Assembly (NCBI RefSeq): GCF_039541815.1
Contig: NZ_BAABGY010000002.1
Coordinates: 124,001 to 188,000 of the forward strand
Direction: 5' to 3'
Source of the DNA: Flavisolibacter amylovorans
Lineage (GTDB): Bacteria; Bacteroidota; Bacteroidia; Chitinophagales; Chitinophagaceae
Length of the DNA: 64,000 nucleotides
The translations under genes were made by a program, and so were the position numbers. The notes beneath the pieces are model-generated. The model was not told where the DNA came from and did not search any database. It saw only the letters and a list, made by a program, of their open reading frames with translations. The stretch's first letter is position 1; each line of letters opens with the position of its first letter. This document shows, piece by piece, positions 8,335 through 18,177 of this stretch.

Positions 8335-9039
8335 ATGATCTTTTCTTTTCGTGCGGCCGCTCTGGCGGCAGCCTTGCTGATCGGGGGCACAGTCGTAGCC
8401 CAGAGCCCACTCCAGGGCAACTGGTACAGCTTCGGCCGCGACCGCGTCATCCGGTTTTCGATCCGCAAAGACAGCCTCATCAACCAGCACCTCAACTGGG
8501 ACGGCAGCCCGCGCCTCGGGCGGGAGCAGTACCGGCAGGCCTTCGCCATTTTCGGCAGCGTGAAGGAGAAAGACGTGCACTGCCTCCGCGTGCGGCACCT
8601 GCAGGAAGGCGAGACCGTTACGAGCGCTACCTGCTTCCGGTTTCCGGGGGCGGATAAGAAGCAACTGTGGCTGGTGGAGCTGCCCGCGGCCGTTCCGGAT
8701 ACGGCGAAGAAAGGTCCGGAGATTCCCTATATGCGCCTCATCAGCGAGGCCGAGATGCAGCGCCTCCGCAAGCTGCCGCGCATCGACAGCATGACGGCCG
8801 CCGATTTCCGGAAGTACATCGGCCTCGTCAACGGCCTGCAGCAGCAGCTCAACGCCCTCGAGAGGCAGGGTGTGGATGCTGGCACGATCCGCTACGAGGC
8901 CTACAGCCGCATCCGCAGCTGCGCCGCCGCCCTCGGCTACGACCCCTTCTATACCGACCTGCAATACATGCGCGTCGTGGAGCGCTTCCGCAACGACCCG
9001 GAAACGAAATCGCTGGTGGAGAAACTCTTTAAGGACTGA
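8335..9039 (+). CDS. Secreted protein of unknown function
   Basis: Not recognised. The 234-residue product has a clear signal peptide with predicted cleavage after VVAQ (~23). An N-terminal beta-rich half follows, beginning LQGNWYSFGRDRVIRF, a lipocalin-like opening of the GxWY type. A charged helical C-terminal half runs from about residue 130 (SEAEMQRLRKL, ADFRKYIGLVNGLQQQ). One cysteine pair may form a disulfide (DVHCLRV, TSATCFRF). Single-gene unit flanked by repeat arrays. Confidence 0.7.
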   Translation: MIFSFRAAALAAALLIGGTVVAQSPLQGNWYSFGRDRVIRFSIRKDSLINQHLNWDGSPRLGREQYRQAFAIFGSVKEKDVHCLRVRHLQEGETVTSATCFRFPGADKKQLWLVELPAAVPDTAKKGPEIPYMRLISEAEMQRLRKLPRIDSMTAADFRKYIGLVNGLQQQLNALERQGVDAGTIRYEAYSRIRSCAAALGYDPFYTDLQYMRVVERFRNDPETKSLVEKLFKD

Positions 9040-9050
9040 GGCTTTTTTAA

Positions 9051-9080
9051 GTCAAAATTCAAAAGTCGAAATTCAAAAGC
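9051..9080. repeat. Heptamer array (CAAAATT/CAAAAGT)
   Basis: Units CAAAATT, CAAAAGT, CGAAATT, CAAAAGC. A second copy is at 9124-9148 and an inverted one at about 9191-9211 (TTTTTTGAATTTTGAATTTT), all between the 8335 gene and the next gene. Confidence 0.7.
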
Positions 9081-9241
9081 GCAAGCGATGCCAGGTGGTA
9101 CCTGTCTTTGGTCGTCGCTTCGAAAGTCAACATTCAAAAGTCAAAAGCGGGCTCTTCGCCAGGGCGCATTGGGTGCCGCGTGCGTCAGCCTTTTTTGAAT
9201 TTTGAATTTTTACTCGCCCCGGAACAAAGGACTCCCGAAAC

Positions 9242-9631
9242 CTAATCACCCACCCGCACAAACCCGTCCTTACACGCTTCGATGCACTGCAGGTTGAGCC
9301 GGAGCCGGCCTTTGTGAAACTCGTAGCCGAGCGTGGCCGAGTCGTCGGCGTTGCCGTAGATGCGCAGCTGGCTGGAGGAGAGCACGCGGTATTGCTGGTA
9401 ACGCGCGAGGTACCAGTGGTTGGCCGTCCGGATGCTGCCGTCGGCGCCGAAGGTGACGGTCGATTGCTCATTGGCCGGCAACGCGCCCCACTGGCCGGAG
9501 CCGTTGCCGGGGTCCATCAGGGTCTCGGTGCGCTTCCAGGTGCCGGCGATGCCGGTGCCTTCGGTGGTCGTTGTGGATTTGCTGCAGGCCAGCAGGGCGC
9601 CGGCGAGGGGCAGCACGAAGAGGTGTTTCAT
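9242..9631 (-). CDS. Lipocalin-like lipoprotein
   Basis: Signal peptide with lipobox LAGALLAC (Cys ~16), a Ser/Thr linker, then IAGTWKRTETL. The latter matches the first strand of the small lipocalin-like lipoproteins common in Bacteroidota, and the rest alternates beta strands to residue 129. Likely an outer-membrane or periplasmic lipoprotein; ligand unknown. Lies 35 bp downstream of bcp in the same direction, so possibly co-transcribed with it. Confidence 0.7.
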   Translation of the reverse strand: MKHLFVLPLAGALLACSKSTTTTEGTGIAGTWKRTETLMDPGNGSGQWGALPANEQSTVTFGADGSIRTANHWYLARYQQYRVLSSSQLRIYGNADDSATLGYEFHKGRLRLNLQCIEACKDGFVRVGD

Positions 9632-9666
9632 ATCCTCCTGACCCCGCCGGAGCGGGAAACGTTGCG

Positions 9667-10131
9667 TCAGCTTCCGGATTTGATGATCTCTTCGGCGTGC
9701 TGCTTGTTGCGTGGGCGCAGGAAGATCTTGCCGATAACGCCTTTCTCGTCGATCACAAACGTGGTGCGGTGCAGCCCGATGACGGTGTTGCCGTACATGT
9801 TCTTCTCACCCCAGACGCCGTATTTTTCGATGATCGTCCTTTTCGGGTCCGCCACAAGCGGAAAGGGCAGGCTGAACTTCTGCTCGAACTTTTTGTGCGA
9901 CGCGCTGTCGTCGGGGCTTATGCCGATCACCTGGTAGCCGTGCTGCTTCAGGAGGGCGTGGTTGTCGCGGAGGTTGCAGGCCTGCACCGTGCATACGGGC
10001 GTGTCGTCGGCGGGATAGAAGAAGAGGACGACTTTCTTCCCTTTGAAATCGGCGAGCGAAACTTTATTGCCGTCCTGGTCGGCCCCGGAGAACGCGGGGG
10101 CTTTGTCGCCGGCTTTTAAATGTGTAGCCAT
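9667..10131 (-). CDS. bcp: Thioredoxin-dependent peroxiredoxin (BCP/PrxQ)
   Basis: Reduces hydrogen and organic peroxides using thioredoxin. The 154 residues contain the peroxidatic motif TPVCTVQACNLRD, with the peroxidatic and resolving cysteines five apart as in PrxQ, plus FYPADDTPVC and the HRTTFVIDEKG segment. Cytoplasmic, normal length. Its upstream space is filled by repeat arrays, so no promoter box is obvious. Confidence 0.95.
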   Translation of the reverse strand: MATHLKAGDKAPAFSGADQDGNKVSLADFKGKKVVLFFYPADDTPVCTVQACNLRDNHALLKQHGYQVIGISPDDSASHKKFEQKFSLPFPLVADPKRTIIEKYGVWGEKNMYGNTVIGLHRTTFVIDEKGVIGKIFLRPRNKQHAEEIIKSGS

Positions 10132-10136
10132 AGTAG

Positions 10137-10306
10137 AAAGGTTTAGGGGGGGTTAGAGTGTTTAGAAGGTTTAGAGGTTCGTTCTTAACGTTCGTAGGGT
10201 TCGTTGGGTTCTTGGCGTCTAAAATGCGCCGCAAAAGTAGGGCTTACCTATGTGCAGGTTTAACAACCTGCTAAACCTGCTAAACCCTCTAAACCCTCTA
10301 AACCTT
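10137..10306. repeat. Inverted pair of ~9-bp arrays (TTTAGAAGG / CTAAACCCT)
   Basis: 10137-10217 carries GTTTAGAAG- and GTTCGTAGG-type units; 10264-10306 carries CTAAACCTG/CTAAACCCT units in the opposite sense and abuts the stop codon of the M23 gene. The space between holds no gene. Confidence 0.75.
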
Positions 10307-10307
10307 G

Positions 10308-11963
10308 CTACCTCGTAACCGTCCACGTGCGAACGGTCTTGTTCCCGGCTTCATCCTCTAGCGTTAATTTGAGCTCGTGGGTGCCGGCGGGGAAGCGCTC
10401 GTCGAAGGCGTAGACCCAGCTGCGGCCCTTGTCGTTGGAGCAGCGGAGCCACTGGCCATCGACCTCGAGGCGGAAGGAGCGGATGACGTTGAAGTTGTCG
10501 CGCGGGGTGAACACGATCGAGCCGCGGCCGCGGAGGCTTGCGGGCGGCGCATTCACGGTGGGCGGCTCGTTGTCGACGAAGGCCTGGTAGGTGCCGAACT
10601 GCCGGAATTTGGCCATCGCCCAGCCGCTGTTCCAGCGCGCGCGCTGCACGAAGGTGCGCGTGCCCGCCTTGTTCACGATCACGGTGCGGGACTGTTGCTC
10701 TGCGCCTGCTACGGAAGCCCGGATGCGCACCGTTACCGAGTCGTGCGCGGGCACGCCTTTCTCCAGGAAGCTGAAGCGCGGCGAGGCCACGCCGGCGGCC
10801 CAGGCGTCGGCTGCGGAGAAGAGTACCGCCACCGTGTCGTAGATCGTACGTTCCGTTGTGTACAGCTCAAAGTCGGGGCGCTCGAATACATTGACGTGGT
10901 TGGGCAGGAAGCGCTCGCCGGCGGTGGTTTCGCCGGAGCGGGCAAGGGCCGGGTCGTACTGCACGCGCAGCGACCGCCGCGTGCTGTTGCCGTTATGGTC
11001 GCGGGCCTCGAGCGCCACCTCGTGCACGTCTTCGTCGTCGAGGTGCACCGTGCCGTCGCCGTTATATACTTTGTACGCCACCTGCGCGCCGCCGGGCAGG
11101 GGGGTGAGGTGCTGCAGGTCGGGGCCGCCCGACTGGTGGTAGCGGTAGTCGAGCTGTGCGTTGATGAGGCGCGTCTCGTTATAGGAGATATCGTCGAGGG
11201 CAAACTCCGACACGGGCTGGCCGTCCACCAGCATCCGGAGGGCATAGGTGCCGTTGGGGTTGTTGGTACCGCTGAGGCGGTCGGTGGTGGTGACGGCGAA
11301 CGACACGCGGCGCGACCCGACCCGCACGGTGCTGCCGGCGCTCACGAATTGCGGGGTCTGCGCCCAGGTGCTGCGGGTACGGTCGTAGAGCGCGATGCGG
11401 CCGATGGAGGGCGGCACGGCGTCGGCGATGGGCATGCCGAAGAGGAGGGGATTGAGGCAATTTTCTGTTTTGGTGTCGCGGATCTCGAAGTGCACGTGCG
11501 GGCCCTGCGACGCGCCGGTGGAGCCGCTGGGGCCAATGTAGGATCCCTTGCTGAGCGGGAACTGACCCGGCTTCGGGTAGAAGTTGCCGGCCCAGCTCTC
11601 GCGGGCATATTGCTGCTCCTTCACCCAGCGGGCGAGCTCCGGGTAAAAGCCATTCATGTGGGCATAGAGCGTGGTGTAGCCGTTGGGATGGTCGATATAG
11701 ATGGCCTGCCCGAAGCCGCCGGGCTCCACCGACACGCGCGACACGAAGCCTTCGGCCGCCGCGTATACGGGCAGGTTGACGCGCTGCTGCGTGCGGATGT
11801 CGAGGCCCATATGCCAGTGGTTGGCGCGGATCTCGCCGAAGTTGGCCACGAGCTGCATCGGGATAGCGAGTGGGTTGCGGAAATAGCCCTGCGGGTATTG
11901 CTGTGCCGACGCGGCGCCGGCGGCGCCCAGCAGGGAAAGTAAGGTGAGCGACTTTAGGTTCAT
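10308..11963 (-). CDS. Secreted M23-family (LytM-like) peptidase
   Basis: Predicted periplasmic metallopeptidase or LytM-like scaffold acting on peptidoglycan. Signal peptide (cleavage after ASAQ, ~21). The M23 domain lies at ~45-170 with HWHMGLDIRT (H-x3-D zinc pair), YTTLYAHMN and GPHVHFEIRD (HxH), so all zinc ligands are visible. About 380 residues of beta-sandwich-like C-terminal sequence follow, ending in an Ig-like GTHELKLTLEDEAGN segment. ATG 11963 gives the cleanest signal peptide; ATG 11996 is in frame and closer to a TATCTTCG box (12013-12020). Confidence 0.88.
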   Translation of the reverse strand: MNLKSLTLLSLLGAAGAASAQQYPQGYFRNPLAIPMQLVANFGEIRANHWHMGLDIRTQQRVNLPVYAAAEGFVSRVSVEPGGFGQAIYIDHPNGYTTLYAHMNGFYPELARWVKEQQYARESWAGNFYPKPGQFPLSKGSYIGPSGSTGASQGPHVHFEIRDTKTENCLNPLLFGMPIADAVPPSIGRIALYDRTRSTWAQTPQFVSAGSTVRVGSRRVSFAVTTTDRLSGTNNPNGTYALRMLVDGQPVSEFALDDISYNETRLINAQLDYRYHQSGGPDLQHLTPLPGGAQVAYKVYNGDGTVHLDDEDVHEVALEARDHNGNSTRRSLRVQYDPALARSGETTAGERFLPNHVNVFERPDFELYTTERTIYDTVAVLFSAADAWAAGVASPRFSFLEKGVPAHDSVTVRIRASVAGAEQQSRTVIVNKAGTRTFVQRARWNSGWAMAKFRQFGTYQAFVDNEPPTVNAPPASLRGRGSIVFTPRDNFNVIRSFRLEVDGQWLRCSNDKGRSWVYAFDERFPAGTHELKLTLEDEAGNKTVRTWTVTR

Positions 11964-12194
11964 CCGTAAAAAATTGGTCTTTGCTGCTTCAATCATCGTT
12001 CCAGAGGGGCGAAGATAGGGGCGGCGGCAACGACGCAACCGGCGCAGGAAGGCTTATGGCCGCTGCCCGCCCTCCTCCTGGGCATCCGGAAGTCGCCCGT
12101 ACAAAAGGGAGGACCAACAGCAAACGTCAGACTGCTCCCGAGCCGACCTCATGCGGGGGAACAATTATTGCAGCCCTGCCGGAAAACCCCTTTT

Positions 12195-12569
12195 ATGAGT
12201 GTCAACAATAAGCACCTTGCCACCTTCCTGCTCGGCGCGGCTGCAGCCTTCGGCGCCTACAAGTACAATAAGATGACCGACGAGGAGAAGGAGGAGCTCT
12301 CCAATAAGCTGAAGGACAAGGCCAACAAGCTCAAGGATTCGGCGCTCGATGCCGAGGACAAGGCCATGGAATACTTCAACGAGCTGAAGACCAAGGGCGC
12401 CGACGCCTTCAAGGATTATATGCCCAAGGTGGAGGAATTCTTCGAGAACCTCTTCGGCAAGGACAAGGGTGAAGCCCAACCCGCTGCCGCCGCTTCCGGT
12501 GCCGCCCCGGCTTCGTCTTCCGGAGCCTCCACACCACAGGGACCGGTTTCGGGAAATGTAGGGGAATAA
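12195..12569 (+). CDS. YtxH-like membrane-anchored small protein
   Basis: 124 residues. One N-terminal membrane segment (LATFLLGAAAAFGAYKY) is followed by a highly charged amphipathic helix (KMTDEEKEELSNKLKDKANK) and an Ala/Pro/Ser-rich tail. This is the general-stress YtxH/gas-vesicle-like layout. It is related to the 59-residue protein 220 bp downstream: both have a hydrophobic segment, an aromatic patch and then a K/R-MT-x-x-x-x-(K/R)-(E/Q) motif. Stop codon TAA is the first unit of a repeat array. Confidence 0.75.
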   Translation: MSVNNKHLATFLLGAAAAFGAYKYNKMTDEEKEELSNKLKDKANKLKDSALDAEDKAMEYFNELKTKGADAFKDYMPKVEEFFENLFGKDKGEAQPAAAASGAAPASSSGASTPQGPVSGNVGE

Positions 12570-12604
12570 TGTGCTGATGTGCTAATCAGTTAATGTGCTA
12601 ATAC
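12567..12604. repeat. ~8-bp array (TAATGTGC family)
   Basis: TAATGTGC/TGATGTGC units begin at the YtxH stop codon. An inverted array (ATTAACTC/ATTAGCCC) lies at 12690-12724. Confidence 0.8.
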
Positions 12605-12611
12605 TAAGAAG

Positions 12612-12643
12612 AGCGCAGTTTCTTTCTGGAGCTGTGCTTTTTT
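12612..12643 (+). terminator. Rho-independent terminator after the YtxH-like gene
   Basis: AGCGCAG ... CTGTGCT stem with one G-U pair, 13-nt loop, followed by TTTTT. Confidence 0.6.
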
Positions 12644-12790
12644 ATTGCGCCACCAATCAGGCGGTCTAACTCGTCGCTGGCGAAAGCCTATTAACTCATT
12701 AGCCCATTAACTCATTAGCCCATTCTTTATTGGCACGCTATTTTGTTTCTTATTAGTCTAACCTTTTGTAAAACACTATAAACGAAGATT

Positions 12791-12970
12791 ATGTTACGAG
12801 CACTTACGTCCAAGCCCCTGATCCTGGCGGGCCTCGCTGCCGCCGGTTATTATGCCTACCAGCGCATGACCCCGATGCAGCGCCAGAGCCTGGTACAGAA
12901 AGGAAAGAAACTTGTCAGCGGCCTGCCCCTCGACAAGCTCACGGGCGCGCTGGGCAAAGCAGGTTTATAA
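12791..12970 (+). CDS. 59-residue single-span membrane protein, paralogous in layout to the YtxH-like protein
   Basis: ATG 12791 to TAA 12970. The product has one hydrophobic segment (KPLILAGLAAAGYYAY), then QRMTPMQRQSLVQKGKKLV and an amphipathic tail. The segment after the membrane span parallels the upstream gene (YKYNKMTDEEKEEL against YAYQRMTPMQRQSL), suggesting duplication. The A/T-rich leader (AAAACACTATAAACGAAG) is typical of Bacteroidota start sites. Function unknown; possibly envelope stress. Confidence 0.65.
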   Translation: MLRALTSKPLILAGLAAAGYYAYQRMTPMQRQSLVQKGKKLVSGLPLDKLTGALGKAGL

Positions 12971-13093
12971 AGGAAGGGCCCGGAGTGCCCGCACCGGCCT
13001 GCAGTATTGGCCCCAACGGCCTTAATCGGCTTCGCTACGGCGCAGCCCCATGCTGAAGGGTGTTACGCGGGAATGACTTCCGGTCAGCCCATA

Positions 13094-13128
13094 CGAAAAT
13101 AGCCGTCCCATAGGGGCGGCTATTTTCG
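13094..13128. terminator. Bidirectional terminator hairpin
   Basis: CGAAAATAGCCG - 11-nt loop - CGGCTATTTTCG, a perfect 12-bp stem between two convergent units, with A/T tracts suitable for termination on both strands. Confidence 0.8.
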
Positions 13129-13140
13129 TTTTGGGTGGCG

Positions 13141-13323
13141 TCAGGCTTTGTTTCGATACACGATCGTAAGTATGAAGAACGAAGTGAATACGAATGCACC
13201 TATGGATGCGGCGACGATTTTCCACGTAATGCCACCGGGTATCGCCGAGAAAAAGAGGATTTTGAGCGACCAGGTCATTGCGCTGAAGGTCATTGCGATC
13301 CGGATCATACTATTCGTGCTCAT
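13141..13323 (-). CDS. Small two-span membrane protein (60 residues), third gene of a three-gene unit
   Basis: Not recognised. Two hydrophobic segments (IAMTFSAMTWSLKILFFSAI and IVAASIGAFVFTSFFILTIV) separated by PGGITWK, with a basic C-terminus. It lies 76 bp after the 66-residue gene and is followed by a strong terminator. The region has visibly lower GC than its surroundings. Its size and place behind a bacteriocin-like protein would suit an immunity or export helper, but this is inference. Confidence 0.5.
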   Translation of the reverse strand: MSTNSMIRIAMTFSAMTWSLKILFFSAIPGGITWKIVAASIGAFVFTSFFILTIVYRNKA

Positions 13324-13399
13324 ATGGGATCAGGTTTGGTTATGAACGTGGGGCAAAGAAAAACCAGAAAGCCCTACGGAGGCTTCCTGGTCTGGAAAA

Positions 13400-13600
13400 T
13401 TAGAGAACACTCTTCTTCGCCGATGGTTGTTCTTTCTTTTCGGGAAACCGGAACAGGAGCGACAAAATCAATCCGATTACAACTCCGGTAGATATGCCCT
13501 CGTAGAGGGATGGATCTCCCATGATAAACCTGTTTACAAGACAGGAAACCAGGACGACGGAAAAGAACAACGCGATCTTGATTTTTGTTTGTCGTTTCAT
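13400..13600 (-). CDS. Small two-span membrane protein (66 residues), second gene of a three-gene unit
   Basis: Not recognised. Basic N-terminus (MKRQTKIK), a first span around ALFFSVVLVSCLVNRFIM, a second span GISTGVVIGLILSLLF, and a charged tail ending KKSVL. It begins 27 bp after the stop codon of the glycine-zipper protein, so they probably share a transcript. Candidate immunity or accessory membrane protein. Confidence 0.55.
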   Translation of the reverse strand: MKRQTKIKIALFFSVVLVSCLVNRFIMGDPSLYEGISTGVVIGLILSLLFRFPEKKEQPSAKKSVL

Positions 13601-13626
13601 TTTATGGCAATTGGGTTTAGTGTTTT

Positions 13627-14478
13627 TTAGTCACCGAAGAGCCAATCAACAAAGGCTTCGGCTGCCTTTTTCGCAGAACTGCCCAAGCCGCCTGCTACAG
13701 CTCCTACAGCAGCGCCACCTGCACATCCGGCTACGGTGCCGATACCAGGCATGGTGACTGTGCCTCCGACCGCTCCATATGCACAGCCGCTAATGCCACC
13801 TGTTACGATACCCGCCACGTCTGCTTTAGCAATATCCTTGGCCGGCTTCCGGGCAGTAGCCGTCTTGCTGCCACTGCCGAAGAAGTTCTGCCACTTGTCC
13901 CGGTTCTTTTCCCAGTAAGCCAGGCTATGGTAGGCAATGCTCACTGCCGAACCCCACGCGAGCTTTTCGTCGTAGCTCTTTAAAGTTCCAATTTTTTCTT
14001 TTACCAACTCATCGTAGGCGCACCGCATCTGGTTGCGGTCAACATCCTGCATCAACCCGTCAAGTGCAGTAACGGCTTCATAGAATTCGCCGGAGAGCTT
14101 GTGCTCAGGATCTGCCACCTTGAACAGGTCCGCCAGCGGCACTTCTGCGTGGGTAGCGATCAGTCCGGTCATGTCGCCGTTAATGAACCTGGAATGATCC
14201 AGCTCATCGGAGTTAAAGGTGCTCTTCGCAAAACTGAGTGTTGCACCATCCAGGATCGAATATAGCTTGGGGCGCCCTTCCTTCGGCTTAGTCGGCGGAA
14301 ACACCTCGCCGTAGGAAGAGCGCAGCTGCTCATAAATATAATCAAGGCCCTGATTATGAAGAAATCCGACCGGCTCGGTGACCTTGATGATCTGATCGTC
14401 GGAGAGTTGGACTTCTTCCTGGGCCTTCACCGTGGCGACGGCGAAAAGCATGAGTAAAAATGCAAAAATCTTTTTCAT
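13627..14478 (-). CDS. Secreted protein with a C-terminal glycine-zipper (bacteriocin-like) domain
   Basis: 283 residues with a Sec signal peptide (cleavage after VKAQ, ~19). Residues ~20-215 form a soluble domain of unknown type rich in acidic and aromatic residues. From ~218 the chain turns into Gly/Ala repeats (DVAGIVTGGISGCAYGAVGG, MPGIGTVAGCAGGAAVG), then AEAFVDWLFGD. Such KADVxG...PGxGTVAG repeats resemble the glycine-zipper peptides annotated as class II bacteriocins in Bacteroidota. A perfect TAGTTTTG -7 box lies at 14533-14540. It heads a lower-GC unit with two small membrane proteins. Pore-forming toxin is the favoured guess; a membrane-inserting structural protein is possible. Confidence 0.6.
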   Translation of the reverse strand: MKKIFAFLLMLFAVATVKAQEEVQLSDDQIIKVTEPVGFLHNQGLDYIYEQLRSSYGEVFPPTKPKEGRPKLYSILDGATLSFAKSTFNSDELDHSRFINGDMTGLIATHAEVPLADLFKVADPEHKLSGEFYEAVTALDGLMQDVDRNQMRCAYDELVKEKIGTLKSYDEKLAWGSAVSIAYHSLAYWEKNRDKWQNFFGSGSKTATARKPAKDIAKADVAGIVTGGISGCAYGAVGGTVTMPGIGTVAGCAGGAAVGAVAGGLGSSAKKAAEAFVDWLFGD

Positions 14479-14532
14479 GATGGTTTTTTTGGTGATGATT
14501 CGATCGGCGCTGCGCAGCGGCCATTGATGGAT

Positions 14533-14540
14533 CAAAACTA
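14533..14540 (-). promoter_or_regulatory. -7 box TAGTTTTG for the glycine-zipper operon
   Basis: Reads TAGTTTTG on the minus strand, ~54 nt before ATG 14478, with a TTG about 21 nt further upstream as a possible -33 element. Confidence 0.5.
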
Positions 14541-14681
14541 CCCCGCCCGGCAGGGGCCAGGCAAGTGGCTTTCACCAGAAAATCATGGGATTTTTCCCAA
14601 CAAAAAGCGTGTTTTAGAAAGCAGGGCAGGCAAGTCTTTCCACCAGGTTTTTTGTATTTTCGACAGCGTAACACCGGTGTC

Positions 14682-14954
14682 ATGAACGATCTCCTGGAAA
14701 ACCTGCTGGCCCCCGCGCTTTTCGCCGCCGCCATTATCGGCGCCATCGCCCTCTACCTGTTCTGCGTGTTCGACATCCAGAAGCGCCCCGTCCGCTACCT
14801 GTCGCAAAAATCGATGTGGCTCAACATCGTATGGCTGATGCCCGTCATCGGCGCCTTCCTCTACCTCAGCCAGCGCCGCCGCTACTGGCGCCGCCTCGAC
14901 GCCGGTCCCGACCCCTCGGCCGGCCGCCAGCCACTTTCTTCCGGCAACGCCTAG
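14682..14954 (+). CDS. Small membrane protein with a PLD-nuclease N-terminal-like (PLDc_N) domain
   Basis: 90 residues. Two membrane spans (FAAAIIGAIALYLFCVFDI and WLNIVWLMPVIGAFLYL) are followed by a basic RRRYWRR patch. The spacing and the W-x(3)-W-x(2)-P-x-IGAFLYL block match the PLDc_N family found in cardiolipin synthases and as free-standing small proteins. A TATTTTCG box sits at 14655-14662. Function unknown. Confidence 0.65.
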   Translation: MNDLLENLLAPALFAAAIIGAIALYLFCVFDIQKRPVRYLSQKSMWLNIVWLMPVIGAFLYLSQRRRYWRRLDAGPDPSAGRQPLSSGNA

Positions 14955-14984
14955 CTTTTCTTCGTACCGTAACCTGCATTCCGC

Positions 14985-14992
14985 TACTTTTG
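14985..14992 (+). promoter_or_regulatory. -7 box TACTTTTG of carB
   Basis: Perfect TAnnTTTG, ending 4 nt before the hairpin at 14997-15019, so the carB transcript would start at or inside that hairpin. Confidence 0.6.
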
Positions 14993-14996
14993 CCCC

Positions 14997-15019
14997 CCGG
15001 GCAATCGCCCGGTTTTTTT
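14997..15019 (+). terminator. Terminator-like hairpin at the 5' end of the carB transcript
   Basis: CCGGGC-AATC-GCCCGG followed by seven T. It can end the upstream small gene, and it also overlaps the expected carB transcription start. Confidence 0.65.
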
Positions 15020-15095
15020 GTGCCCGCGCGCGTCCTGCCAAAGGACCGCGAGCGGCAGGAAGGAACGGGAAAAGCGATGCCCTCACAGAAGAAAG

Positions 15096-17918
<2,823 letters not shown>

Positions 17919-17955
17919 GCGGCAATCGGCAATCGGTAGTCGGCAATCGGCAATA
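17919..17955. repeat. Heptamer array (GCAATCG)
   Basis: Units GCAATCG, GCAATCG, GTAGTCG, GCAATCG, GCAATAA begin immediately after the carB stop codon. Confidence 0.8.
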
Positions 17956-17990
17956 AGGGCCCGGGGAGCATTTCCTGGGCCTTCTTTTTA
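17954..17990 (+). terminator. Probable terminator of carB
   Basis: GCCCGGGGA-GCATT-TCCTGGGC stem with one bulge, followed by CTTCTTTTT. Confidence 0.6.
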
Positions 17991-17999
17991 CGCGCCGGG

Positions 18000-18140
18000 A
18001 ACACAGATGTTACGGATGGTACGGATCGGAGCCGAAATATCCGTGGCCATTCGTCCCATCCGTGTTCTTTGTATTTCCCGGCAGCACCCTTGTTAAAACC
18101 CCGCCGCCGCTCACGCCTGACGCCTCACGCCTGACGATTT
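18000..18140. repeat. Inverted ACGGAT arrays and a TCACGCCTGACG heptamer array
   Basis: 18006-18030 (TTACGGATGGTACGGATCGG) is inverted relative to ~18043-18066 (CCGTGGCCATTCGTCCCATC). The ACGCCTG/ACGCCTC heptamers at ~18113-18136 lead up to the icmF promoter. Confidence 0.65.
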
Positions 18141-18177
18141 CCGGCGTACCTTTGCCCCGATTTTATCCCTACGCTAT

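Noticed and set aside
17919..18177. Cobalamin riboswitch before icmF
   Set aside because: The space holds tandem arrays, a terminator and a -7 box, with no B12-box-like sequence seen.
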